A stretch of 64,000 nt of DNA from Streptomyces naganishii JCM 4654. GTDB taxonomy: Bacteria; Actinomycetota; Actinomycetes; Streptomycetales; Streptomycetaceae. This document shows, piece after piece, positions 42,083 to 52,928 of the stretch. Below the pieces are notes generated by a model. It was not told where the DNA came from. It did no database searches and was given only the letters and a program-made list of their open reading frames with translations. Each line of letters opens with the position of its first letter. The first letter of the stretch is position 1. A program made the translations under genes and the position numbers. The DNA is taken from the NCBI RefSeq assembly GCF_014650575.1, contig NZ_BMVF01000005.1, positions 408,318 through 472,317 on the forward strand, given 5' to 3'.

Positions 42083-42574
42083 GCCCCCACCCTACGAGCC
42101 CGGAAGCCACGGCCCGACGGGCAGCGACCGGACAGGCGGGGCGGGCAGAGGGGGACGACCGCGCAGGGCGGGGGGACGGCCGGACAGGCGGGCACCCGGC
42201 GCCGCTGACCCGCACCGCCTCCCCGAGCCCCGTCCCACCCGCGCGCCCCTCGCAGGTGCAGGCGCAGGTGCAGGCGCAGGCGCAGGCGCAGGCGTGGGCC
42301 CGCGGCCTCCGACTCGCGCGAGCGCGGCGCGTCCGCACCTTCGCGCCCGTCGTGAACTCGCCTACGCTGCGGCCGCGTCGGGGCCTCCCGGCACAACTGC
42401 CGATGCGCCGCACGTTCACGCCGGCCACAGCGTCCGCCAGCGCGAGCGGGGCGGCGCGCCCGCGCCCGCGCGCTGCAACTTGCCGACGCAGCCACCGCCG
42501 AACTCACCGTCGCGGCCGCCCAGTCGCGCTGGGCGTTACGGCGCCACCGCCCGGCCCGACACCGAACCGCCGTG
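42083..42574. other. Intergenic region with hexamer tandem repeat
   Basis: I find no gene in these 492 bases. At about 42252-42297 a hexameric repeat (CAGGTG/CAGGCG-type, about seven copies) breaks up the sequence. A plus-strand frame at 42476-42570 reads somewhat like protein (LADAATAELTVAAAQSRWAL) but has no start or ribosome-binding site, and I do not call it. Confidence 0.5.
42252..42297. repeat. 6-bp tandem repeat (GGYGCA units)
   Basis: About seven copies of CAGGCG or CAGGTG in a row, giving alternating purine-rich units. It lies upstream of the tyrosine-phosphatase gene, read on the other strand. Length variation between strains is likely. Confidence 0.7.
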
Positions 42575-43345
42575 TCAGGGGCCGTCGTCGGTCGGGGCGG
42601 GGGGACCCGCCGGTACCCGCTCCCGTTCGTGCAGGTGGTACACGTGGAACGCCCGGCCGATGACCGGCTGGGCGACGTTGCGCACCCGCACCCCGCCGTT
42701 GGTCATGCCGTTCTCCGTGCCGGCGTGCGCGTGGCCGTGCACAGCGAGGTCGGCGCCGGCCGTGTCGATGGCCTCGGCCAGCAGATAGCTGCCGAGGAAG
42801 GGGTAGATCTCCAGCGGCTCACCGGCGAGCGTCTCGGGCACGGGGGAGTAGTGGGTCAGCGCGATCCGCACGTCGCAGTCCTGCCCGGCCAGGAACTCCA
42901 GCGAGGCGCGCAGTCCTTCGGCGCAGTGACGACTGTGCCGTACGAACTCCTTCATCACCGGTTCGCCGAACTCGCCCGCGCTGCGCCCGACGAACCCGCC
43001 GCCGAACCCCTTGGTGCCGGCCACGCCCACCCGCGCCCCGCCGCAGGTGACGACGGTCCCGCGGCCTTCGAGGACCTGCGCCCCGGCGTCCTCCAGCAGC
43101 GCGGTGACCTCCTCGGGCCGGCCGTCGTGGTGGTCGTGGTTGCCGAGGACGGCCACGACGGGTACCGCGAGTCCCCGGATCTCGTCCGCCACCACGCGGG
43201 CCTCCTCCGGTGTGCCGTGCCGGGTGAGGTCCCCGGCCAGGAGCAGGATGTCGGCGCAGTCGGGCAGCGTCTCGAAAGCGGGCCTGAGCGTGCCCCGGGT
43301 CTCCGGCGCCATGTGGATGTCCCCGACGGCTGCTGTCCGGATCAT
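42575..43345 (-). CDS. Metallophosphoesterase
   Basis: A 256-residue calcineurin-like phosphoesterase. All metal motifs are visible: GDIH near residue 8, GDLTRHG, the GNHDHHDG block and C-terminal HGHAHAG. The core follows the class of Icc/YfcE-like enzymes, which hydrolyse phosphodiesters such as cyclic nucleotides or lipid intermediates. The start ATG 43345 overlaps the stop of the BON-domain gene (ATGA). It is the last gene of a three-gene operon with a nucleotidyltransferase and a BON protein. The substrate is unknown. Confidence 0.9.
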   Translation of the reverse strand: MIRTAAVGDIHMAPETRGTLRPAFETLPDCADILLLAGDLTRHGTPEEARVVADEIRGLAVPVVAVLGNHDHHDGRPEEVTALLEDAGAQVLEGRGTVVTCGGARVGVAGTKGFGGGFVGRSAGEFGEPVMKEFVRHSRHCAEGLRASLEFLAGQDCDVRIALTHYSPVPETLAGEPLEIYPFLGSYLLAEAIDTAGADLAVHGHAHAGTENGMTNGGVRVRNVAQPVIGRAFHVYHLHERERVPAGPPAPTDDGP

Positions 43346-43647
43346 GCGAGATCCTCCGCCTGGTCGGGGGACGAGGCGTCGGCGACGGTCACGTCGCAGT
43401 GGACCCGGCGTCCGCGCAGCTCCTCGTCGACGAGACCGCAGATCTCGTCGCGGCAGTGCGCGGAGGGCACCGTCCCGGTCAGCAGTACGGCCTCGCCGCG
43501 CACCTCCAGCCGTACGCCCAGCTCGCCCAGGGGCCCGCCGGCGATCCGCTCGCGCAGGTGGGCGACGCGGTACTCCAGGTTGTCGCCGGCGTCCTGCCCG
43601 GTCGCGGCCGGAGCGCCGGGTGACCGCTCTTGGCCGTGGTTGCTCAT
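43342..43647 (-). CDS. BON-domain protein
   Basis: A 101-residue soluble protein. Residues 25-95 form a BON domain (YRVAHLRERIAGGPLGELGV, EVRGEAVLLTGTVPSAH). BON domains bind phospholipid or act as adaptors, mostly on exported or envelope proteins; here no signal peptide or membrane segment is present. ATG 43647 has AAGGAG five bases upstream and overlaps the nucleotidyltransferase stop by four bases. It joins that gene to the metallophosphoesterase. Confidence 0.82.
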   Translation of the reverse strand: MSNHGQERSPGAPAATGQDAGDNLEYRVAHLRERIAGGPLGELGVRLEVRGEAVLLTGTVPSAHCRDEICGLVDEELRGRRVHCDVTVADASSPDQAEDLA

Positions 43648-44381
43648 GACTGCTCCTTGTGCGGGTCCGCGGCGGTGCGCGGGTCCGGGTCGGTGTACGG
43701 GGGGATGACGTTCAGACGTTCGAGGAGGAAGAAGAAGGCCGCCGGCATGGGCTCGTCGCCGCACGCGCGCCGGACCTGCTCCCAGTCGACCTTCTCGCGC
43801 AGCGCGCGGGCGATCGGCAGGACGGCCCCGAAGTCGCAGTGGTGCTCGGAGAACGCGGCGATGAGGCTCCACAGCAGGTCGGTCGGGCAGAGCACGGGCA
43901 TGCGCACCGAGTCGACCGGGAGTTCCTCGGCGCGGGCGAGCATCGCGGGGGAGACCGGCTGGTGGGCGAGTTCGAAGATGATGTCGACGTCCTGGCCGAA
44001 GCACTTGGCCTTGATCAGCCAGTCCTCGGGGGGCGTGCGGACCGCGAGGCCGCCCTCGCTCAGGGTGGCCGCCACCGCCTCGGCGTCCTCGGGGCGGACG
44101 CAGAAGTCGGCGTCGTGCTGGAGGTTCTGGCTGCCGCCGTGGGCGTACGCGGCCACGCTGCCCGCCAGCGCGAACGGGTGGCCCTTCCTCTTCAGCAGGG
44201 TGCCCACCTGTTTGGCGGCCTCCAGGATCGCCTGGCTGCGGTCGCGGGGCAGGGGCTCGCCCTGCTCGTGCGGTTCGTGCGGCCCGTGGCGCGGCACCTG
44301 CCGGCCCCCGCCCGCCGCCAGACGAAGGCCGGGGGGTTCCGCCTGCCGGGCGGGCTCCGCGTCGCCTCCGTTCCGTGTCAT
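43644..44381 (-). CDS. Nucleotidyltransferase-fold protein
   Basis: A 245-residue protein. After a low-complexity N-terminus, residues 50-200 match a nucleotidyltransferase-like domain, with PFALAGSVAAYAHGG and the acidic pair of HDADFCVRPEDAEA, the glycine-serine and D-x-D pattern of this superfamily. Such proteins act as toxins, antibiotic-modifying or hypothetical transferases, and the substrate is unclear. ATG 44381 has GGAG five bases upstream. It starts the BON and metallophosphoesterase operon with four-base overlaps at both joints. There is no antitoxin-like partner. Confidence 0.75.
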   Translation of the reverse strand: MTRNGGDAEPARQAEPPGLRLAAGGGRQVPRHGPHEPHEQGEPLPRDRSQAILEAAKQVGTLLKRKGHPFALAGSVAAYAHGGSQNLQHDADFCVRPEDAEAVAATLSEGGLAVRTPPEDWLIKAKCFGQDVDIIFELAHQPVSPAMLARAEELPVDSVRMPVLCPTDLLWSLIAAFSEHHCDFGAVLPIARALREKVDWEQVRRACGDEPMPAAFFFLLERLNVIPPYTDPDPRTAADPHKEQS

Positions 44382-44839
44382 GACGACTCCATTCGCTTCA
44401 CCGGACAACGGCAGTGCCGCGCAGCCGGCCGGTCGGCTGCCCGGCCCGGGAGCGGCCTCCCGGGCGCGGTCCGGGTACCCGGGCCTCCGCTTGGACAACA
44501 TGCCCCGATCGTGGCTTGAGCGCTCCCGTGTGGGTACGCGTGCCGGGCGGTCGGTACGGCAGGGCGCGAAGGGGAGGGGTGCGTGGTGATGCGGCGGGAG
44601 GTCCACCCCTTGGCCGTGCGCCCCATGCGCCGCTGTGCGCACCGTGAGAGATTGACGGGGGCAATGCCCGTTATGGGCGATTCACTCCCTGGTCCGCCGG
44701 CAGGAGCCGACGCCCGCCGCGTCGGGCCCCGGGCGGTACGCGGTCCCGCGGTCACCGCCGGTGGGCGGCCACCGGCATTCACGAACAGCACGCGGTCGTG
44801 GCGCGCAGCGGTGCGGCCAGAAGCGGAGGAACGGTACTG
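44382..44839. other. Divergent intergenic region before katE
   Basis: These 458 bases separate the nucleotidyltransferase gene from the catalase gene. I find no gene. A small dyad GGGCAATGCCC lies at 44659-44669, and a TTGACG hexamer at 44652 could be a -35 element without a good -10 partner. Confidence 0.45.
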
Positions 44840-47119
<2,280 letters not shown>

Positions 47120-47185
47120 GCGGCGTACACCGAGGCCCGGGTCTCCTCCGAAGGGCACCGCCGCCGTCCACCGGCGTGCGGGATG

Positions 47186-47228
47186 TGGCCAAGCCCACGC
47201 CCTGGAGGAGGCCTGGGCCATATTTTTC
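47186..47228 (+). terminator. Rho-independent terminator after katE
   Basis: TGGCCAAGCCC (47186-47196) pairs with GGCCTGGGCCA (47210-47220), with two mismatches, and is followed by TATTTTT. It lies 67 bases after the catalase stop. Confidence 0.6.
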
Positions 47229-47321
47229 CCCCGGGGCCGGGGGCTACCGTTTCACGAATCCTTCTCGTCCTCTGTTTATGTTCCACGTCCTTACCCGTGA
47301 ACAGCGCGAACGGCCCCGGCA

Positions 47322-47849
47322 GTGCTCGAAGACCTCTCCCCCCTCATCGCGGCGACCACCCACTGGCTGACCGGCGCGTACCCCGCCTCCGGCGGCGCGC
47401 TGGACGCCGCCCTGTGCGAGGTGCAGGCGCGCCAGGCGGTGACGGTGGCGGCCTGGCTGCGCTATCCGACGTCCATGGACGCCGCCCTGGTCGGCATGGC
47501 GGGCCCCGGCGGCTCGGCCCGGCTCGACTGGATCGCCGGCGCGGACGGCGCCGGGGCCGGCGACCCGGACACGTACGCCTGGCGCACCTGGGTGGACGAG
47601 GTCGTGGCGAGCTGGGCGGCCTGCCTGCTCACCGACCCGGAACTGGCCGGGCGGGCCGTCGCCGCGATCGCGGAGGGCGCCCACACGGCCGGCGTCCCGG
47701 TCGAGTTCCGCCGCCTGACGGCGCCCGACGACCGTGACCGCAGCGCGGCGGCCCTGCTGCGCCACCCCGACCTCCTGGCCCCCGTGGCAGGCCTCCACCA
47801 CGCGGCCCTTGTGACCCACCTGGACCAGGGCTCCGCCCTCGCCGCCTGA
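47322..47849 (+). CDS. Conserved protein of unknown function
   Basis: A 175-residue protein starting at GTG 47322 with no clear ribosome-binding site. It is Ala-rich and probably helical (LIAATTHWLTGAYPASGGAL, CEVQARQAVTVAAWL), without signal peptide, membrane segment or catalytic motif. The codon pattern matches its neighbours. I do not recognise the family. It converges on the glpD gene 11 bases later. Confidence 0.65.
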   Translation: MLEDLSPLIAATTHWLTGAYPASGGALDAALCEVQARQAVTVAAWLRYPTSMDAALVGMAGPGGSARLDWIAGADGAGAGDPDTYAWRTWVDEVVASWAACLLTDPELAGRAVAAIAEGAHTAGVPVEFRRLTAPDDRDRSAAALLRHPDLLAPVAGLHHAALVTHLDQGSALAA

Positions 47850-47860
47850 TCCCCTCACGG

Positions 47861-49453
47861 TCACCGGGGGTCGAGAGCTGCGCCCAGCACCTCCCGGGCC
47901 GTGCGGAGGGCAGCCCCGCGGTCGGCCGGGACCACGCCGATGCGGGTGCGGCGGTCGAGGAGGTCGGACTCGTCGAGGGCGCCCTCGTGGCGTACGGCCC
48001 ACAGGAGTTCGGCCCGTGTGACAGGGTGGCCCTCGATCACCGGCTCACCCAGCCACGGGTCCCGGACGCCCAGGGCGTGGACGGCCGGCGCCTCGGTGCC
48101 GTAGCGGCGGATCAGGCGGCGCGGCGCCGGCAGCGACGCGAGGACGTCCGGCGACGCGGCCCCGACCAGGGGCAGGGAAGCCGTGGTGGAAGGCCCCGCG
48201 GCCAGGCGGTGCGCGGCGACCGCGGCGTCGACCGCGTCCTCGGCCATCCGCCGGTAGGTGGTGAGCTTGCCGCCGACCACCGTGATCACGCCCTGCGCGG
48301 AGGTGAGCACCGCGTGCCGCCGCGAGATGTCGGCGGTACGCGGCCCGGAACCGTCCCCCGGACCGGTGTCCAGCAGCGGGCGCAGGCCCGCGAACGCGCC
48401 CACCACGTCGTCGCGGTGCACCGGCACGTCCAGCGCGGAGCCCAGCACGTCCAGCAGGAAGCCGATGTCGCTCTCGGGCACCTCGGGCACGTCGGGGATC
48501 TTCCCCTCGACGGGCTCGTCGGTGAGCCCGACGTAGACCCGGCCGTCGCCCTGCGGCAGGACGAGGACGAAGCGGTTGCTCTCGCCGGGGACCGGGATGT
48601 GCAGCCCGGTGGGCAGGTCGCCGAGGTGGTCGGCCCGCAGGACGAGATGGGTGCCGCGGGAGGGCCGGATGCGGATGCCCTCGACCAGGCCGCCCGCCCA
48701 CACCCCGGAGGCGTTGATCACCGCGCGCGCCCTGATCTCGCCCTCCTCGCCCGTCAGTTCGTCACGGACGCGGGCGCCGGAGGCGGTCAGTTCCAGGGCC
48801 CGTACGCGGGTGAGGATCCGCGCGCCGTGCGCGGCCGCGGTGCGGGCGACGGCGGTGACCAGGCGGGCGTCGTCGGTGAGGCGGCCGTCCCAGGACAGCA
48901 GCCCCCCGCGCAGTGCGGTGCCGCGCAGGCCCGGCACCAGGTGCCGGGTCTCCACGGCGGACAGTCGGCGCGGCGCGGGCAGCGTGGCCCGCGCGGTGCG
49001 TGCCGCCAGGCGCAGCCCGTCGCCCGCGCGGAACCCCGCCCAGGCGAGCGCGGCCTGGGCGCGGGAGACCAGCGGCGTCAGGGGCAGGACGAACGGCTGG
49101 GCGCCGACCAGGTGCACAGCCGTGCGCTCCATCAGGATCCCGCGCTCGACCGCGCTCTCGTGGGCGACGTCGAGCTGCCCGGAGGCGAGGTAGCGCAGGC
49201 CGCCGTGGATGAGCTTGGAGCTCCAGCGGGAGGTGCCGAAGGCCAGGTCGTGGGCGTCGACGGCGGCGACGCTCAGCCCGCGCGCGGCGGCGTCGAGGGC
49301 GACGCCGGCGCCGGTCGCGCCGAGCCCGACGACCAGGACGTCCACGGCCGGGGCGCCGACGGTGCGGGCCAGCTCGCGCGTGCGCCGCGCGGCGTCCAGC
49401 GAGGAGAAGGGGACCGGGTCCCCTCCGGTGGCGTTGCGGCTGCCGGGGTTCAT
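47861..49453 (-). CDS. glpD: Glycerol-3-phosphate dehydrogenase (FAD-dependent)
   Basis: A 530-residue enzyme of the GlpD family. The FAD-binding motif is VDVLVVGLGATGAGVALDAA, followed by the conserved SSKLIHGGLRYL. VVGGKLTTYRRMAED completes the family's cofactor and substrate signature. It oxidises glycerol 3-phosphate to dihydroxyacetone phosphate and passes electrons to quinone. ATG 49453 overlaps the stop of the upstream tetR gene (ATGA). Streptomycetes often have two GlpD copies; this one lies in a group with an alkyl-DHAP-synthase-like enzyme, so DHAP may be its meaningful product. Confidence 0.93.
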   Translation of the reverse strand: MNPGSRNATGGDPVPFSSLDAARRTRELARTVGAPAVDVLVVGLGATGAGVALDAAARGLSVAAVDAHDLAFGTSRWSSKLIHGGLRYLASGQLDVAHESAVERGILMERTAVHLVGAQPFVLPLTPLVSRAQAALAWAGFRAGDGLRLAARTARATLPAPRRLSAVETRHLVPGLRGTALRGGLLSWDGRLTDDARLVTAVARTAAAHGARILTRVRALELTASGARVRDELTGEEGEIRARAVINASGVWAGGLVEGIRIRPSRGTHLVLRADHLGDLPTGLHIPVPGESNRFVLVLPQGDGRVYVGLTDEPVEGKIPDVPEVPESDIGFLLDVLGSALDVPVHRDDVVGAFAGLRPLLDTGPGDGSGPRTADISRRHAVLTSAQGVITVVGGKLTTYRRMAEDAVDAAVAAHRLAAGPSTTASLPLVGAASPDVLASLPAPRRLIRRYGTEAPAVHALGVRDPWLGEPVIEGHPVTRAELLWAVRHEGALDESDLLDRRTRIGVVPADRGAALRTAREVLGAALDPR

Positions 49454-50079
49454 GGCGTCAGGGTCCTCTCCAGAAGGGTGCGCAGTTCGGCGAGGAAGGC
49501 CTCGTCGTCCAGCTCGGGGTCGTCCGAGTCGGTCATGGTGCGCAGCGAGAGCGTGAAGGACTGCACGACCAGCAGCAGCGACCGCGCCTGCCGCGCGGGG
49601 TGCCCGGCGCGCACCGATCCGTCGGCGTGCCCCTCGCGCAGCGCCTCTTCGAGCAGCGCGAGCAGCGCCTCCTGGCTGGCCCCGCGCCGGTCCAGTACGT
49701 AGGGGAGGAGCAGCTCGGGGTCCACGTCGACGATCTTGCGGAAGAGCGGATGGGCGCGGAAGGCGGCCACCCCGGCCACGAGGCCGTCGACGATCAGCGG
49801 CCGCAGGGGCGTGCCCGGCACCCGCTCCGGCATCGCGGCGGTGGCCACCCCGACCCACTCCCGGGTCATCAGATCGCCGACCAGGGACCGTACGTCGGGC
49901 CAGCGCCGGTAGAGCGTCATCCGGGACACGCCCGCGCGCCGGGCCACGTCCGTGAGGGTCGTGCGGCGCACGCCCACGGCCAGGACGCAGTCGCGGACCG
50001 CGTCGAGGATGGGGTCGTGCACCGGGCTGCGGTCCGGGACGTCCGGGTCGGCCGAGGTGTTGTGACGAATAGGCGCCAT
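49450..50079 (-). CDS. TetR-family regulator
   Basis: A 209-residue TetR protein with an HTH at about 25-70 (ILDAVRDCVLAVGVRRTTLT, RRAGVSRMTLYRRWPD). ATG 50079 lies only seven bases after a possible -10 hexamer TACACT (minus strand, 50087-50092), so the message may be leaderless; no ribosome-binding site is visible. It overlaps glpD by four bases and lies 122 bases from the divergent FAD-enzyme gene. The repeat TGTAAC-AG-TGTAAC (50081-50094) around its start is a good operator candidate and would control both directions. Confidence 0.88.
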   Translation of the reverse strand: MAPIRHNTSADPDVPDRSPVHDPILDAVRDCVLAVGVRRTTLTDVARRAGVSRMTLYRRWPDVRSLVGDLMTREWVGVATAAMPERVPGTPLRPLIVDGLVAGVAAFRAHPLFRKIVDVDPELLLPYVLDRRGASQEALLALLEEALREGHADGSVRAGHPARQARSLLLVVQSFTLSLRTMTDSDDPELDDEAFLAELRTLLERTLTP

Positions 50080-50080
50080 G

Positions 50081-50094
50081 TGTAACAGTGTAAC
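50081..50094. promoter_or_regulatory. TGTAAC direct repeat, likely operator and leaderless promoter
   Basis: TGTAAC-AG-TGTAAC is a direct repeat with an eight-base period, starting one base upstream of the tetR start codon. On the minus strand TACACT inside it fits a -10 element seven bases from ATG. Overlap of repeat and promoter suggests autoregulation. Confidence 0.5.
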
Positions 50095-50201
50095 GGCCGG
50101 TGGGGCGGCGCACACGGCCCTCCCCGGAAACGGCCGCCGCGGGACGACGGCCCGAGCGGGACACGGCACCCTTCGGAACACGACCGGTGAGGAACACACC
50201 C

Positions 50202-51797
50202 ATGGACATGCTGTGGAGCGGCTGGGGCGACCCGGCGCAGGCCACACCGCTGCCCGAGACGGTGATCGGACTGCTGCGCGACCTGCTCGGCGTCAAGCCC
50301 GCGGCGACCGCACCGGTGACGCTGGACGAGATCCCCGTACCCGAGTCCCCGCTGACCGGCGAGGCGCTCGCCGCGCTGGCCGGCGCCGTGGGCGACGAGG
50401 CGCACGTACGGACCGACGCCGAGACCCGGATCCGGCACACCCGCGGCAAGTCCACCCCCGACCTCCTGCGCATCCGCGGCGGCGACGTCACCGACGTACC
50501 CGCGGCCGTGGTCCTGCCCGCGAGCCACGACGACGTGCTCGCCGTCCTGCGCGCCTGCGCGGCCCACGGCCTCGCGCTCGTCCCCTTCGGCGGCGGCACC
50601 TCCGTCGTCGGCGGCCTCGCCCCCGAGCGGCGCCGCCCGTTCGTCGCGCTCGACCTGCGCCGCATGGACGGCCTGCTCGCCCTCGACCCCGTCTCGCGCA
50701 CCGCCACCCTCCAGCCCGGCCTGCGCGCCCCGCACGCCGAGGCCCTGCTGGCCGAACACGGCTTCACCCTCGGCCACTTCCCCCAGTCCTACGAGTGGGC
50801 CACCATCGGAGGCTTCGCCGCCGCCCGCTCCTCCGGGCAGGCGTCCGCGGGGTACGGGCGGTTCGACGAGATGGTCCTCGGCTTCACCCTCGCCACACCC
50901 GAGGGCACCCTGGAGGCCGGCCGCGCCCCGCGCTCGGCGGCCGGACCCGACCTGCGCCAGCTGGTCCTCGGCTCGGAGGGCGCCTTCGGCGTCATCACCT
51001 CGGTGACCGTCCGGCTGCGCCCCCTGCCGCGGACGCGGGTCTACGAGGGCTGGCGGTTCGCCTCCTTCGAGGAGGGCACCGCGGCCCTGCGCCGGCTGGC
51101 CCAGGACGGCCCGCGCCCTACCGTGCTGCGCCTGTCCGACGAGACCGAGACCCTGATCGGCCTCGCCCAGCCCGACGCCATCGGCGCGCCGGACGCCCCG
51201 GAGAGCGCGGGCTGCCAGGCGATCGCCGGATACGAGGGCACCGCCGAGGACGTGGCCCACCGCCGGGAGCTGGCCGCGGCCGTCCTGCGCGAGTGCGGCG
51301 GCACGTACGTCGGCGAGGAGCCCGGCGAGCGCTGGGCCCACGGCCGTTACTCGGCGCCGTACCTGCGCGACGCGCTCCTCGACGCGGGCGCCTTCGCCGA
51401 GACCCTGGAGACCGCCGCCTTCTGGTCGCGCGTGCCCGAGCTGTACGCCGCCGTCCGCGAGGCGCTCACCACCACGCTCACCGAGGCCGGCACCCCGCCG
51501 CTGGTGATGTGCCACATCTCCCACGTCTACGAGAACGGCGCCTCGCTGTACTTCACCGTGGTCTCGGCCCAGGGCGAGGACCCGGTCGCGCACTGGGCGC
51601 CCGTCAAGCGGGCCGCCGGCGAGGCCATCCTCGCCGCGGGCGGCACCATCAGCCACCATCACGGCGTGGGCACCGACCACCGCGACTGGTACGTACGGGA
51701 GGCCGGCCCGCTCGGCGTCGAGGCCCTGCGCGCGGTCAAGCGCCGGCTCGACCCGGCCGGACTGCTCAACCCCGGCGTACTGCTGCCGTCCGACTGA
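50202..51797 (+). CDS. FAD-linked oxidase, alkyl-DHAP synthase-like
   Basis: A 531-residue enzyme of the FAD_binding_4/FAD-oxidase_C type. The FAD region is clear (LALVPFGGGTSVVGGLAPER). GHFPQSYEWATIGGFAAARS and the C-terminal ISHHHGVGTDH match alkyldihydroxyacetonephosphate synthases, with the catalytic three-histidine run at H485-H487. Those enzymes swap the acyl chain of acyl-DHAP for a fatty alcohol in ether-lipid synthesis. No membrane segment is seen. ATG 50202 has GAGGAA upstream. Bacterial members may have other substrates. GlpD in the divergent operon makes DHAP and a diacylglycerol-kinase-like gene follows, which supports a lipid role. Confidence 0.85.
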   Translation: MDMLWSGWGDPAQATPLPETVIGLLRDLLGVKPAATAPVTLDEIPVPESPLTGEALAALAGAVGDEAHVRTDAETRIRHTRGKSTPDLLRIRGGDVTDVPAAVVLPASHDDVLAVLRACAAHGLALVPFGGGTSVVGGLAPERRRPFVALDLRRMDGLLALDPVSRTATLQPGLRAPHAEALLAEHGFTLGHFPQSYEWATIGGFAAARSSGQASAGYGRFDEMVLGFTLATPEGTLEAGRAPRSAAGPDLRQLVLGSEGAFGVITSVTVRLRPLPRTRVYEGWRFASFEEGTAALRRLAQDGPRPTVLRLSDETETLIGLAQPDAIGAPDAPESAGCQAIAGYEGTAEDVAHRRELAAAVLRECGGTYVGEEPGERWAHGRYSAPYLRDALLDAGAFAETLETAAFWSRVPELYAAVREALTTTLTEAGTPPLVMCHISHVYENGASLYFTVVSAQGEDPVAHWAPVKRAAGEAILAAGGTISHHHGVGTDHRDWYVREAGPLGVEALRAVKRRLDPAGLLNPGVLLPSD

Positions 51798-51876
51798 ACC
51801 CGCGCACGCCCCCACGGAGGACCGGCACCCGGCGGCGCGCTCACCGCCGCCGGGGCCGCGCCCTACCATCGTGGCC

Positions 51877-51953
51877 GCGTCCTCTCCCTGGGGCCACGCC
51901 CTCTCGCAGGGGACCGCATCCTCTCGCTGGGGCGGGCGTCCTGCCGTCGGGCC
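51877..51953. repeat. Imperfect 19-20-bp tandem repeats upstream of dagK
   Basis: About four imperfect copies of a GCCCTCTCGCTGGGG-like unit lie between the FAD-enzyme gene and the diacylglycerol kinase gene. They encode nothing recognisable. Confidence 0.6.
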
Positions 51954-52023
51954 GCGCCCACCCCGCACCTTCGCCGTCCCGCCGTCGCCCTCACCCCTAC
52001 CCGCCCCGCCCGGAGGCCCACCG

Positions 52024-52905
52024 ATGCGACAGTTCACCGCGATCGTCAACCCCACCGCGGGCGGCTCCGCGGGCGCCGCGGCCCTGCTGCGGGTGGCGCG
52101 GCTGCTGCGGGAGGCGGGCGCCCGGCTGGACACCGAGTACAGCCGCAGCCTCGCCCACGCCCAGGAACTCGCCCGGCGGGCCGGCGAGGACGGCCGGGTC
52201 GTGCTCGCGGTGGGCGGCGACGGCATCGCCGGGGGCATCGGCGGCGCGCTCAGCGGCACCGGCACGCTGCTCGGCCTGGTCCCGGCCGGGCGGGGCAACG
52301 ACTTCGCCCGCGCCCTCGGCCTGCCCACCGAACCGGCCGCGCTGGCCCGCGTGCTGCTCGACCACGCCCCGCGCATGGTCGACACCATCGAGGTGGAATC
52401 GGCCGTCCACCCGCGCACGGTGGTCCTCGGCAGCGTCTACGCGGGCGTCGACGCGCTCGCCAACCGGCACGCCAACCGGTCGCGGCTGCTGCGCGGCTCC
52501 GCCTCCTACTACGCGGGCGGGCTGCGCGCCGTGGCCACGTGGCGCGCGGCCACCTTCCACGTCACCGTCGACGGAGAGAAGCACACCCACCGCGGCTACA
52601 CGGTCGTGGCCGCCAACTCGGCGTACTACGGCTCCGGCCGCATGATCGCCCCCGGCGCCCGCCTCGACGACGGCCTGCTCGACGTGGTGGTGATCCCCGA
52701 GGCGCCGCGCAGGCTCTTCTTCACCATGATGAACGAGCTGAAGACGGGCGCCCACGTGGCCCGTCCCGAGGTGCGCGTGCTGCGGGGCAGGGAGATCACG
52801 GTCGAGGCCGACCGCGCGGTTCCCTACGGCGCCGACGGCGAGGTGGACGCCGTACTCCCCGTCAAGGCCCGGGTGCTGCCGGGGGCGCTCGCCGTGCTGA
52901 CCTGA
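52024..52905 (+). CDS. Diacylglycerol kinase / lipid kinase family protein
   Basis: A 293-residue lipid kinase of the DagK/YegS/LCB5 family. The N-terminal motif FTAIVNPTAGGSAGAA, the nucleotide site VLAVGGDGIAGGIGGAL and GLVPAGRGNDFARALGLPTE are intact. The C-terminal beta-domain is also complete. It phosphorylates diacylglycerol or a related lipid alcohol to return it to phosphatidate. ATG 52024 has GGAGG about eight bases upstream. It lies 226 bases after the FAD enzyme, with tandem repeats between, so co-transcription is possible but not certain. Confidence 0.9.
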   Translation: MRQFTAIVNPTAGGSAGAAALLRVARLLREAGARLDTEYSRSLAHAQELARRAGEDGRVVLAVGGDGIAGGIGGALSGTGTLLGLVPAGRGNDFARALGLPTEPAALARVLLDHAPRMVDTIEVESAVHPRTVVLGSVYAGVDALANRHANRSRLLRGSASYYAGGLRAVATWRAATFHVTVDGEKHTHRGYTVVAANSAYYGSGRMIAPGARLDDGLLDVVVIPEAPRRLFFTMMNELKTGAHVARPEVRVLRGREITVEADRAVPYGADGEVDAVLPVKARVLPGALAVLT

Positions 52906-52928
52906 ACCGCTGCTGTCAGCATGGACGC

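Noticed and set aside
42252..42297. Possible CRISPR-like repeat
   Set aside because: Units are only six bases with no spacers, and no cas genes are present; it is a simple tandem repeat.
43644..44381. Toxin half of a toxin-antitoxin pair
   Set aside because: The nucleotidyltransferase fold invites this idea, but neighbours are a BON protein and a phosphoesterase with no small antitoxin-like gene.
47987..49702. 571-residue plus-strand frame over glpD
   Set aside because: Antisense shadow with no recognisable domain; glpD has all its FAD and substrate motifs.
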